The translations under genes and the position numbers were made by a program. Below, in pieces: positions 17,325-25,896 of a DNA stretch of 40,782 nucleotides. The notes beneath the pieces were generated by a model, which did no database searches, was not told where the DNA came from, and was given only the letters and a program-made list of their open reading frames with translations. This DNA is from an uncultured Rikenella sp. GTDB taxonomy: Bacteria > Bacteroidota > Bacteroidia > Bacteroidales > Rikenellaceae. The stretch is taken from positions 1-40,782 of the forward strand of contig NZ_CANQYJ010000005.1 of NCBI RefSeq assembly GCF_947628055.1. The letters are read 5' to 3'. How positions within the stretch are numbered: position 1 is the first letter of the stretch; each line of letters opens with the position of its first letter.

Positions 17325-18203
17325 ATGGCAGATATGGATGGGATCCTTGAGAACAAGGACAAAGACTACGGCATCGGGATTCCGGTAGCCCACCAGAACT
17401 ACTTCGTCAAAGGAGCCGACCACCTCGGCTGGGGGATGAAAGACCGCCTTTCCAGGATATTCCGGCCGGCTACGGGGCGGACCGTGATGCTCGCATTCGA
17501 CCACGGATATATCATGGGGCCCACCTCAGGGTTGGAACGGCTCGACTTGAACATCGTGCCGCTGATCAAATATGCCGACTCGCTGATGTGCACCCGCGGG
17601 TCGCTGCGGGCAGTGGTGCCGCCGACGTTCAACAAAGGGATTTGTCTGCGCTACTCCGCCGGGTCGTCGATCCTGACGGAACTCAACAACGAATGCGTGC
17701 TCGATCCGGAAGAAGCCGTGCGGGTCAATGCTTCCGCCATGGCCGTGATGGTGGCCATGGGGAACGACAAATTCGAGGCCAAGACAGTGGAAAATCTTGT
17801 CCGGACGGCAGATGCAGGGTACAGATACGGGATTCCGACCATGGGGGTTACTGCCGTCGGGAAAGATATGGCGCGGGACTCGAAATACTTCGGGCTGGCA
17901 TCGCGGGTATGCGCGGAAAATGGGGCCAATATCGTGAAGACCTACTATTGCGACGGATTCGCCAAAGTGGTCAATGCCTGCCAGGTGCCGATCGTCATCG
18001 CCGGCGGCAAGAAACTCGAAGAACGGGAAGCGCTCGAACTGTGCTACAAAGCGATCAACGACGGAGCGATGGGGGTGGACATGGGACGGAACGTCTTCCA
18101 GTCGAAATGTCCGGTTGCGATGATCCAGGCGGTTAGCGCGGTGGTGCACGACGGACTGACGCCGGAGCAAGGATATGAAATGTACAAAGACTTGTCGAAA
18201 TAA
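17325..18203 (+). CDS. LsrF-like class I aldolase/thiolase
   Basis: The 292-residue protein is very close to E. coli LsrF along its whole length: WGMKDRLSRIFRPATGRTVM, AFDHGYIMGPTSGLER, LMCTRGSLRAVVPP, GVDMGRNVFQS. His60 and Lys205 (in NIVKTYY) correspond to the catalytic His and Lys of LsrF. LsrF transfers acetyl from phosphorylated AI-2 breakdown product to CoA, giving acetyl-CoA and dihydroxyacetone phosphate. No LsrK, LsrG or Lsr transporter is present here; DhaK and DhaL stand where LsrK would be expected. A related phospho-ketose could be the real substrate. It follows a 240-base gap with no recognised feature and precedes a propeller gene by 15 bases. Confidence 0.85.
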   Translation: MADMDGILENKDKDYGIGIPVAHQNYFVKGADHLGWGMKDRLSRIFRPATGRTVMLAFDHGYIMGPTSGLERLDLNIVPLIKYADSLMCTRGSLRAVVPPTFNKGICLRYSAGSSILTELNNECVLDPEEAVRVNASAMAVMVAMGNDKFEAKTVENLVRTADAGYRYGIPTMGVTAVGKDMARDSKYFGLASRVCAENGANIVKTYYCDGFAKVVNACQVPIVIAGGKKLEEREALELCYKAINDGAMGVDMGRNVFQSKCPVAMIQAVSAVVHDGLTPEQGYEMYKDLSK

Positions 18204-18218
18204 ATTCCACCTGAAGAT

Positions 18219-19175
18219 ATGAAACCAGTGATTCATACCGTTTTCGGAGCAGCGGCCCTGCTGGCCGTGTCTGCGGCAGCCTTGACATCGTGCGGCCCAC
18301 AGCCAGCGGCACCGCAGGACAAGATATTGATTGCAGGATCGTTCTGGGACACCATTGCAGTGGTGAACCGCAGCGCAGGGGATGCGATCGAGTGGAAATA
18401 CGGGCTCCCGAAAGGATCGGAATGCAACAGCGTCGAGATTGTTCCGGGGACGGGCGATGTGCTCTTGTCTTATCGGCGGGGCGCGCGCGTCGTGCGGCGC
18501 GACTCGACGAATGGCGGGGGGACGATCGTATGGGATTATACGGATGTGGCGGATACAGCCGAGCTGCAGACCGCCACACGGCTTCCGGACGGAGGCTACC
18601 TGCTCGCCATTTGCGGAACCCCGGCGCGGATCGTCGAACTGGATTCGACGGGATTGAATGTGCGGCGCGAAGTGCGCTATGACTTAGGCATTCAGCCGGC
18701 CCATGCCCAATTCCGCAGGGTCGCCAAATCGCGGAACGGAAACTACCTGATCCCGATTATTTCCAACGGCAAAGTGCTGGAAATCAAGGACGACTCCACC
18801 TTGGTGATGGAATACAATGTGGGAGGAAGCCCTTTCTCCGTGCAGGAACTGGCGAACGGGAACTTGTTCGTGGCATTGGGCGACGGACACTGCTCCATCG
18901 AGATCGAACGGGCCGGAGGGAACCTCGTGCAGCGGATCGACTCGATTTCCGGCGTGCCGATGCACTTTATCGCCCAGTCGGAACGTTTGAACAACGGACA
19001 TACCCTGATCTCCAACTGGCAGGGGCACCTGCCGGCGAAGCGGCAGACCGCCGCGCAGCTCGTCGAGATCGACTCGGCAGGCCTTGTGGTCTGGGCTTAC
19101 GACGGGCGCAGCGGACGTCCGGTGAAAGGAGGAGGCGTAGATTTTATATCGGCTTTTTATCCATTCACGGAATAA
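18219..19175 (+). CDS. Beta-propeller lipoprotein
   Basis: The 318-residue protein has a lipobox LTSC (Cys25), placing it in the envelope. Repeated blades are visible (ILIAGSFWDTIAVVN, TATRLPDGGYLLAICG, RVAKSRNGNYLIPI, VQELANGNLFVALGDGH, SERLNNGHTLISNW), with the NGNxLV/NGHTLI pattern of PQQ-like or arylsulfotransferase-type propellers. No catalytic residues can be assigned. It is 15 bases after the LsrF-like gene and 28 before the large di-haem protein, so it is very likely part of the same operon. It may be a binding partner or a small-molecule-binding scaffold. Confidence 0.75.
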   Translation: MKPVIHTVFGAAALLAVSAAALTSCGPQPAAPQDKILIAGSFWDTIAVVNRSAGDAIEWKYGLPKGSECNSVEIVPGTGDVLLSYRRGARVVRRDSTNGGGTIVWDYTDVADTAELQTATRLPDGGYLLAICGTPARIVELDSTGLNVRREVRYDLGIQPAHAQFRRVAKSRNGNYLIPIISNGKVLEIKDDSTLVMEYNVGGSPFSVQELANGNLFVALGDGHCSIEIERAGGNLVQRIDSISGVPMHFIAQSERLNNGHTLISNWQGHLPAKRQTAAQLVEIDSAGLVVWAYDGRSGRPVKGGGVDFISAFYPFTE

Positions 19176-19203
19176 CAACACACATACTAACACCAAACAA
19201 CAG

Positions 19204-22200
19204 ATGATAAAGAAGACAATTTTCACAGCAAGTCTGGCCTGGATGATGGCCGTTGCAGCGCCTTTCGCCTCGATCGGCGAGGCAGCGGCGACGCCTGTCA
19301 TGCCGGCCGCTGCTGCACCCGCCAAGAAAAAGGCGCAGCAGCAGAGCTGGCTCCAGCAGGCATTGGCAGTCAAAGCGAAAATGGCAGCCGAGTCGCCGAA
19401 AGGACTGCCCTATGTTTCAACCGAATACCGCCGGGGGACGGCACCGGGCAAAGTCTCTGTCGATTTGACAGGGCTGAAAGAAATCTCGCTGGTGACATGG
19501 GGGACGCCGGATGGGGTGGACTATGACCACGCCGTGTGGGCCGACGCCCGGTTTACCAAGAAAGACGGAACCACGATCTGGATCGGCGACATGAAACCGA
19601 AAGTGAAGCGGATTCAAGGTAACTGGACCAGCACGGATAAGAATTTAGACGGCAAGAAACTCCAGATTCGGGACAAAAAATACGATCACGGGATCATCGC
19701 CCATGCCAACAGTTTGCTGACTTACGAACTCAACGGCGAATACACCCGCTTCGACTCCGAGATCGGGATTGACGAAGGATCGAGCGGCGGGAGCGCTATT
19801 TTCAAGATCATGGTGACCAACGGCCGCAAAGAAGCGGAGGCGTTGGTCAAGGCATGTCCGGAAGTGCAGGAAAAGCTCGGGACCTTTATCGGCGCCCCGA
19901 TCTCAGACTGGCTCACCTCGCCCGGAACCACACTCGAACGGGCGGCCGCGACCAAAGTAGTCGGGCAACTCGACAAACCCGCCTACTTCAATGCCCGGAT
20001 CGAAGAATTGGAGGCCAACCCGGACGTCGAAAAACGGATCCTGGGCTACATGGAACTGACCGAACAGGCGGAAGCCGTGCTCAACCTGCAGGATCAACTG
20101 GCCTGGCTGAATGTGCCGGCGATCGGCAAGGCATTGGCCGACATGAAGACCATGGACGGATTCGACGGAAATAAGTACGACGCGGTTTATGCCCAGCTCA
20201 AGACTTTGGCGGCAGGCGGGTTCGACGGCATTTACCGGGCCGACAAGGCTGCGATGGAGGCTGCGGCGCAGGTCTTGGCATTGAAACGGGAAATCTTGAT
20301 GGCCAATCCGCTGCTGGACGTGGACAAGATCGTCGTGACCAAATACGACCTCGGAAAGAGTGCGCGGTATGTGATGGCTCCGGCCTTGGGGACACAGCCC
20401 AACAACTGGTCGAATCAGTATTCCGCCTCGCGCGGCGGCTTCAGCGCTTCGATCGTGGAGCTGTCGAACCTGCGGGGGGACAAGCTCAAGGAACGGCTTA
20501 TTTACAAACCGGCGACCGATGCGCCGGTGACCGACGTGCACATGCACTGGGACGCAGATCGCATGCTGTTTACTTCGGTGGACTCCGCGCGGCGGTGGCA
20601 CGTATTCGAAATCAAGACCGACGGGACGGGCTTTAAGAATATCACCGCAGCCATTCCGGAGCCGGACGTCGAATTTGCGGACGGGGCATACCTGCCGGAC
20701 GGGCGGCTGATCATCAACACTACATTGGGGTATCATGGCGTGCCGTGCGTAGACGGGGCGGATGCCGTGGGGAACTTCGCGCTGTACGACCCGAAGACAG
20801 GATATTTGCGGAGACTGACCTTCGACCAGGACAACAACTGGAACGCGACAGTGATGAACAACGGCCGCGTGATGTACACCCGGTGGGAATACACCGACTT
20901 GATCCACTACTTCTCGCGGTTCGTGATGCACATGAACCCGGACGGGACGGAAAACAAAAACTTGTACGGGAGCGGCTCGTATTTTCCGAACTCGACTTTT
21001 GATATGCAGCCGCTGCCCGGCGGATCGAGCGCATTCATCGGGATTATTTCCGGACACCACGGGATCGCGCGGTCGGGGCGGTTGATCATCTTCGACCCCG
21101 CCAAGTCGCGCAAGGAAGAGAAAGGGATGGTGCAGGAGATCCCGTTCAGCAGCCGTCCGATCGAACCGATCATCAAAGACGAAATGGTCAACGGCGTATG
21201 GCCCCAGTTCCTCAAGCCGCAGCCGCTGAGCGACAAATACTTCCTCGTGACGGCGAAATTGACGCCCAACTCGTTGTGGGGGATTTATTTAGTGGACATT
21301 TACGACAACGTGACCCTGCTCGTCGAGGGAGAAGGGGAAGGGTACATCAACGCCATTCCGGTGGTGAAAAAAGTGACCCCGCCGATCATTCCCGACAAAG
21401 TCAATGAAAAAAGCAAAGAAGCGACCGTCTTCATCCAGGACATTTACGAAGGAGAGGGATTGCCCGGCGTTCCGCGCGGGACGGTCAAGAAATTGCGTAT
21501 CTTGACCTATGAATACGCCTATCGCAATTCGCCGTCGAACCATGCCGCACAAGGGATTCAGTCCGGCTGGGACATCAAGCGGCTGCTGGGTGAAGTGCCC
21601 GTAGAGGCCGACGGGTCGGCGATCTTCACCATTCCGGCCAATACCCCGATCTCGCTGCAGCCGCTCGACTCGCTGGGGCGCGCAATACAGTGGATGCGCA
21701 GCTGGTTCGTCGGCATGCCGGGCGAGACCGTATCGTGCGTCGGCTGCCATGAAGACCAGAACCTGATGCCGATACCGAAGCGAACCATCGCCTCGAAGAA
21801 AACCGCCTCGAAAATCGAGATACCGGAGGGCGGTGTGCGGCCGTTTACCTTTGAACTCGAAATCCAGCCGATTCTGGATCGGGCTTGCGTGGCCTGCCAC
21901 AACAACGAAAATGCAGCCGGCGGCAAGAACTTCACCGGCGGACGGTATAACAACCTCTATCGGTTCAGCGACAGCTACCTCGATTTCCACCCCTACTTCT
22001 ACCGCCAGGGGCCGGAAGCCGATATGTATGTCTTAGTGCCGTACGAATTCAACGCATCGAACAGCGAAATGGTGCAGATGCTCCAGAACGGGCATCATGG
22101 GGTGAAGCTCACGGACAAGGAGTGGAAGACCTTGTATAACTGGATCGACTTCAACGCCCCGTACCACAGCCAGTTCTTCAACGTGCGCGAGTTGAAAGTC

Positions 22201-23271
22201 GGGCAGCACGGATACGACCAGGTTCAGCGGCGGAAAGAGCTGGCAGACAAATATGCCAACGGGATGGCAGTGGACTGGCAGAAAGAGATCCGCGACTACG
22301 CGGCCTATCTCGAAAAGCAGCCCAAGCCGGAGCCGGTGATGCCGGAACCTGTGGCTGAGCCTAAGGTGAAGAATATCAAGGTAAAAGGATGGCCCTTCTC
22401 GGCCGATGCGGCGAAGGCGATGGTGGGGGACGATGCGGCGGCACGGCGGAGCGTCGAGATAGCACCGGGGATTACGATGAATTTCGTGCGGATTCCGGCG
22501 GGGACATTCGTGATGGGAGCGGACAAAGGCATTGCCGCACCGAAAACGAAAGTGAAAGTCGAAAAACCGTTCTGGATGGGCGAGATCGAAGTGAGCAACG
22601 AACAATTCCGCGCTTTGTATCCGGAACATGACAACCGCCTGCTCGGTCAGCACTGGAAAGACCACACCGGGCCGAACTACTTGGTGAACGAAGACTGGCG
22701 GCCGGCGATCCGCGTGAGCTGGGAACAGGCGATGGAATACTGCCGCAAACTCAGCGAACAGACCGGATTGAAGATCACCCTGCCGACGGAGGCACAGTGG
22801 GAATGGGCTGCCCGCGCCGGTTCCGACGGGGACAACTGGTGGGGTGTCGATACCGACTTCTCGCCGTATGAAAATCTGGCCGACAAACAGTTGCAGAAGA
22901 TGGCCGTGAGTGGCGTCGACCCGCAGCCGATGAACCCGAACAGCCGGATTTTCAAGTACTGGGATTTCTTGCCGAAAGATGCGTCGGTGGACGACGGCAA
23001 TATGCTGCTCGGCAAGAGCGGAACCTACAAGCCGAATGCGTGGGGGCTGTACGATATGCAGGGGAATGTGGCCGAGTGGACGCGGTCGGACTACCGTCCG
23101 TATCCGTACAGTGCCAAAGCCGATGCGACCCAGGTTTCCAATGCGGAAAAAGTGGTTCGCGGCGGATCGTGGATCGACCGGACGAAGAACGCGAGCTTGT
23201 CGAGCCGGCGCCATTTCCTGCCGTGGCAGGCGGTGCGCAACGTCGGTTTCCGGGTGATTATCGAAGAGTAG
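19204..23271 (+). CDS. Giant exported NPCBM / hydrazine-synthase-alpha-like / SUMF1 di-haem protein
   Basis: The 1355-residue protein starts with a signal peptide. Residues about 85-220 resemble an NPCBM carbohydrate-binding-like domain (DGVDYDHAVWADARF, YDHGIIAHANS). A propeller-like region follows (about 380-700). Residues about 660-850 match the middle domain of hydrazine synthase alpha-like proteins (PLSDKYFLVTA, WGIYLVDIYDN, GVPRGTVKKLRILTYEY, AIQWMRSWFVGMPGETVSC). Haem-binding motifs are CVGCH (845-849) and CVACH (895-899). A SUMF1/formylglycine-enzyme-like fold fills about 1085-1355 (FVRIPAGTFVMGADKG, LPTEAQWEWAARAG, RNVGFRVI), apparently without the copper-binding Cys pair of true FGE. 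Such fusions are known mainly from Planctomycetes-type bacteria. It is the last gene before a strong terminator. Confidence 0.85.
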   Translation: MIKKTIFTASLAWMMAVAAPFASIGEAAATPVMPAAAAPAKKKAQQQSWLQQALAVKAKMAAESPKGLPYVSTEYRRGTAPGKVSVDLTGLKEISLVTWGTPDGVDYDHAVWADARFTKKDGTTIWIGDMKPKVKRIQGNWTSTDKNLDGKKLQIRDKKYDHGIIAHANSLLTYELNGEYTRFDSEIGIDEGSSGGSAIFKIMVTNGRKEAEALVKACPEVQEKLGTFIGAPISDWLTSPGTTLERAAATKVVGQLDKPAYFNARIEELEANPDVEKRILGYMELTEQAEAVLNLQDQLAWLNVPAIGKALADMKTMDGFDGNKYDAVYAQLKTLAAGGFDGIYRADKAAMEAAAQVLALKREILMANPLLDVDKIVVTKYDLGKSARYVMAPALGTQPNNWSNQYSASRGGFSASIVELSNLRGDKLKERLIYKPATDAPVTDVHMHWDADRMLFTSVDSARRWHVFEIKTDGTGFKNITAAIPEPDVEFADGAYLPDGRLIINTTLGYHGVPCVDGADAVGNFALYDPKTGYLRRLTFDQDNNWNATVMNNGRVMYTRWEYTDLIHYFSRFVMHMNPDGTENKNLYGSGSYFPNSTFDMQPLPGGSSAFIGIISGHHGIARSGRLIIFDPAKSRKEEKGMVQEIPFSSRPIEPIIKDEMVNGVWPQFLKPQPLSDKYFLVTAKLTPNSLWGIYLVDIYDNVTLLVEGEGEGYINAIPVVKKVTPPIIPDKVNEKSKEATVFIQDIYEGEGLPGVPRGTVKKLRILTYEYAYRNSPSNHAAQGIQSGWDIKRLLGEVPVEADGSAIFTIPANTPISLQPLDSLGRAIQWMRSWFVGMPGETVSCVGCHEDQNLMPIPKRTIASKKTASKIEIPEGGVRPFTFELEIQPILDRACVACHNNENAAGGKNFTGGRYNNLYRFSDSYLDFHPYFYRQGPEADMYVLVPYEFNASNSEMVQMLQNGHHGVKLTDKEWKTLYNWIDFNAPYHSQFFNVRELKVGQHGYDQVQRRKELADKYANGMAVDWQKEIRDYAAYLEKQPKPEPVMPEPVAEPKVKNIKVKGWPFSADAAKAMVGDDAAARRSVEIAPGITMNFVRIPAGTFVMGADKGIAAPKTKVKVEKPFWMGEIEVSNEQFRALYPEHDNRLLGQHWKDHTGPNYLVNEDWRPAIRVSWEQAMEYCRKLSEQTGLKITLPTEAQWEWAARAGSDGDNWWGVDTDFSPYENLADKQLQKMAVSGVDPQPMNPNSRIFKYWDFLPKDASVDDGNMLLGKSGTYKPNAWGLYDMQGNVAEWTRSDYRPYPYSAKADATQVSNAEKVVRGGSWIDRTKNASLSSRRHFLPWQAVRNVGFRVIIEE

Positions 23272-23293
23272 ACGACACATGGGTTTTGAATGA

Positions 23294-23331
23294 AACGTCC
23301 GGCCTTCCGATTCGGAAGGTCGGACGTTTTT
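23294..23331 (+). terminator. Intrinsic terminator closing the cluster
   Basis: A 15-bp stem (23294-23308 with 23313-23327, one G-T pair) starts with AACGTCCGG and ends with GGACGTT. It is followed by T5 overlapping the stem end. It lies 22 bases after the stop of the large di-haem protein. Confidence 0.9.
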
Positions 23332-23419
23332 GTTTGGCCCATCGGTTTCCGCGGTGACAGTCAGCTCCGGTCGTCATCCGAGCCGCATTCTCCGCGCCGA
23401 TTCGACCCGTCCGGAACAG

Positions 23420-23455
23420 ACAAGGCTGCTTCCCGATCAAAGGAAACAGCCTTGT
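23420..23455 (-). terminator. Hairpin terminator of the M20 amidohydrolase gene
   Basis: ACAAGGCTG (23420-23428) pairs with CAGCCTTGT (23447-23455), continued by TTCC/GGAA. It lies 23 bases past the minus-strand gene's stop. No long T run follows on the minus strand, so termination may be partial or the hairpin may only protect the 3' end. Confidence 0.5.
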
Positions 23456-23478
23456 GCGATTTCGAGCCGCAAGCGACA

Positions 23479-24651
23479 TCACTCCCCAGCCTGCAAGATT
23501 TTCAGCGCCATAGCCGCCAGCATAGCCACCCCGTAAGGAATCGCACGTTCGTCCGCCACGAACGCCGCATTATGGAGCGGCACCTCGCATTCCACGCCCC
23601 AGCGGAAAAAGACCGACGGATAGCGCACCGAATAAAAGCCGAAATCCTCAGCCGTCATGCGCCTCGGAATATCCGTCCGCGCAGCCTCGCCGAAAGTATC
23701 CGCAATCACCCGTCGGGCTACCTCCGTCAGCCGTTCGTCGTTCAGCACGCACGGGTATCCCACCGACAGTTCCACCTCCGCCGCGCAGCCGTAAGCCGCC
23801 GCCGTCTGTTCCGCCACCTCGCGGATACGCCGGTGCGCCTCCGTCCGCCACCCCTCATCCATCGTCCGGAACGTCCCCTCCATCTCGACCCGGTCCGGAA
23901 TGATATTGGTCGCCCCGTCCGCGATGACCCGCCCGAACGACAGCACCGACGGCGTGAAAGCATAATTGTTCCGGCTCACGATCTGCTGCATCGCCACGAT
24001 CATCGCCGCCGCCGCCAGCACCGGATCCCGCAGCAGATGGGGCAGTGCGCCGTGCCCCCCCCGCCCGTTCACCGTGATGTGGATCTCGTCCGTCGAAGCC
24101 ATGAACGTGCCGCTGCGCACCCCGATCTGTCCCACCTTCAGCTCCGGCGACACATGCCCCCCCACGAACGCCCGCGGTTCCAAGCCGTCGAACACCCCCT
24201 CTTTCAGCACCACTGAAGCTCCGCCCGGCCAAAGCTCCTCGCCCGGCTGGAAAAGGCCCAGCACCGTCCCGTCGAACGCCTCGCTCCGCTCCTGCAATAA
24301 GATCAGCGCCCCGAGCAGAGCTGCCGTGTGCATATCGTGCCCGCAGGCATGCATCGCACCCGTCGTACATGCGAAATCCAGTCCGGTCGTTTCGGTGATG
24401 GGGAGCGCATCCATGTCCGCCCGCAGCACCACCGGGTGCTTCGGGTCGGCTACCCGTCCGTCGATGCGGGCCAATACGCCCGTTCCGGCGACCCGTTCGT
24501 AAGGGATACCGTATTTATCTAATATTCCCCGGATAAAGGCCGACGTCCGATGTTCCTCGAATGAAAGTTCGGCATTCCGGTGTATCTCGCGCCGCCACTC
24601 GGTCGCTTGTGCCGCCAGTTTTTGTGCGGCACCGAAAATATCATGCGTCAT
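23479..24651 (-). CDS. M20 family amidohydrolase (hippurate/N-acyl-amino-acid hydrolase type)
   Basis: The 390-residue protein matches the M20D amidohydrolases. The metal site is clear: HACGHDMHTA (Cys and two His), GLFQPGEE (Glu), GGHVSPE and the late LHNAAF (His). The dimerisation lid runs from about residue 180 to 290 (VNGRGGHGALPH, GTFRTMDEG). These cytoplasmic metallo-enzymes remove acyl groups from amino acids or amino-acid conjugates; the exact substrate cannot be told from sequence. The gene is divergent from pdxB and alone in its unit. Confidence 0.9.
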   Translation of the reverse strand: MTHDIFGAAQKLAAQATEWRREIHRNAELSFEEHRTSAFIRGILDKYGIPYERVAGTGVLARIDGRVADPKHPVVLRADMDALPITETTGLDFACTTGAMHACGHDMHTAALLGALILLQERSEAFDGTVLGLFQPGEELWPGGASVVLKEGVFDGLEPRAFVGGHVSPELKVGQIGVRSGTFMASTDEIHITVNGRGGHGALPHLLRDPVLAAAAMIVAMQQIVSRNNYAFTPSVLSFGRVIADGATNIIPDRVEMEGTFRTMDEGWRTEAHRRIREVAEQTAAAYGCAAEVELSVGYPCVLNDERLTEVARRVIADTFGEAARTDIPRRMTAEDFGFYSVRYPSVFFRWGVECEVPLHNAAFVADERAIPYGVAMLAAMALKILQAGE

Positions 24652-24773
24652 AACGCCTGCTAAGATACGTAATTGTATCGTCCCGGTTTGTATCTTGGAC
24701 AGCTTTTGTCGGAAGAAAGATTACAAAAACGGCCTCCAGTCCGGCACGAAAGACGCCGAACGGGGAAAAATCG

Positions 24774-24781
24774 TACATTTG
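24774..24781 (+). promoter_or_regulatory. -7 element for pdxB, likely leaderless
   Basis: TACATTTG is a perfect TAnnTTTG match ending only five bases before the pdxB ATG at 24787. With the usual distance, transcription would start at or within a few bases of the ATG. No good -33 TTTG is present. Confidence 0.5.
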
Positions 24782-24786
24782 AGTTC

Positions 24787-25800
24787 ATGAGAATCGTGAT
24801 AGATGACAAAATCCCCTTCATCCGGGGAGTGTTCGAGCCATACGCCGAGGTGCTGTACAGGCCCGGAACGGAGATAGACGCGGCAGAAGTGCAGCAGGCG
24901 GACATTCTGATCGTCCGCACCCGCACCCGGTGCGGCGCAGCGCTTCTGGACGGAAGCGCCGTGCGGATGATCGCCACGGCGACCATCGGTTACGACCATA
25001 TCGACCTGGATTATTGCCGGAAACGGGGCATCCGGGTAGCGACGGCGGCGGGATGCAACGCGCGGGGCGTCCTGCAATGGGTATTCGCCGCACTTCTGGC
25101 GACAGGCGTTCAGCCGCAGGGCACGACATTGGGCATTATCGGCGTGGGGAATGTGGGAAATGCCGTGCGGGAGGCGGCTGCGGCAGCCGGATTCCGGGTC
25201 GTCTGCTGCGACCCGCCGCGTCGGAGCCGCTGCGAAAAAGGGACGGAAGATTTCGTCCCGTTGCCCGAACTGCTCCGGCAGGCAGATGCGGTGACGATGC
25301 ACGTGCTGCTGGACGAGACGACGCGAGGCATGGCTTCGGAAAGCTTTTTTGCGGCAGCCAGACCGGGACTGGTGTTTCTGAACAGTTCGCGCGGAGAAGT
25401 GGTGGACGAACGAGCCTTGAAAGAAGCGATACGGAGTGGGGCAGTGTCCCGCGCCGCAATCGACGTTTGGAACGGCGAACCGCATATCGACCGGGAACTT
25501 TTGGAGCTGACAGCCGTCGCTACGCCGCATATCGCCGGTTATTCGCTCCAGGGCAAGGCCATGGGCACGGCGCTGTCGGTGCGGGCAGTGGCCTCGTTTT
25601 TGCGGCTGCCGATCCCGCAGGACTGGTATCCGGACCATGTCCTCCGACAGCATCCGCGCATCGGGTTGTCGTGGGACGCGATCCGGACAGAGATGCCTCG
25701 ATATTACAATATATTGTCGGACGATGCGGCGTTGAGGAGTGCGCCCGAGCGGTTCGAGGAACTGCGCGGCGATTACCGCTTCCGGGAAGAGTTCTTTTAG
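24787..25800 (+). CDS. pdxB: Erythronate-4-phosphate dehydrogenase
   Basis: The start is the ATG at 24787 (MRIVIDDKIPFIRGVFEP), which fits the PdxB family; an in-frame start at 24673 would add 38 unrelated residues. The 337-residue protein is a D-2-hydroxyacid dehydrogenase: NAD fold LGIIGVGNVGNAVREAA, catalytic Arg in NSSRGEVVDE, and catalytic His in TPHIAGYSLQGKA, which is the PdxB form of that motif. It oxidises 4-phosphoerythronate in the DXP-dependent route to pyridoxal phosphate. The later enzyme of this route, PdxA, is encoded at 33.4 kb. Confidence 0.93.
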   Translation: MRIVIDDKIPFIRGVFEPYAEVLYRPGTEIDAAEVQQADILIVRTRTRCGAALLDGSAVRMIATATIGYDHIDLDYCRKRGIRVATAAGCNARGVLQWVFAALLATGVQPQGTTLGIIGVGNVGNAVREAAAAAGFRVVCCDPPRRSRCEKGTEDFVPLPELLRQADAVTMHVLLDETTRGMASESFFAAARPGLVFLNSSRGEVVDERALKEAIRSGAVSRAAIDVWNGEPHIDRELLELTAVATPHIAGYSLQGKAMGTALSVRAVASFLRLPIPQDWYPDHVLRQHPRIGLSWDAIRTEMPRYYNILSDDAALRSAPERFEELRGDYRFREEFF

Positions 25801-25867
25801 GAGCATCATCCCCGGCTCCGCCCCGCGGGCAGCTTCAGGCACCCGGACAAAAACCTGAATTTTATAG

Positions 25868-25875
25868 TACCTTTG
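25868..25875 (+). promoter_or_regulatory. -7 element for the pyrD operon
   Basis: TACCTTTG is a perfect TAnnTTTG match 21 bases before the pyrD ATG at 25897, predicting a leader of about 15 bases. No TTTG is seen at -33, where the sequence is GC-rich. Confidence 0.55.
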
Positions 25876-25896
25876 CGCCAGATTTACGATTATCTC

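Noticed and set aside
17325-18203. Assignment of the cluster as an AI-2 (Lsr) operon
   Set aside because: Only LsrF has a homologue. LsrK, LsrG, LsrR, LsrB and the transporter are missing, so the name lsrF was not given as a firm symbol.
19204-23271. True hydrazine synthase or anammox function
   Set aside because: Only the domain family is similar; the partner subunits and the rest of the anammox machinery are absent and the organism type does not fit.
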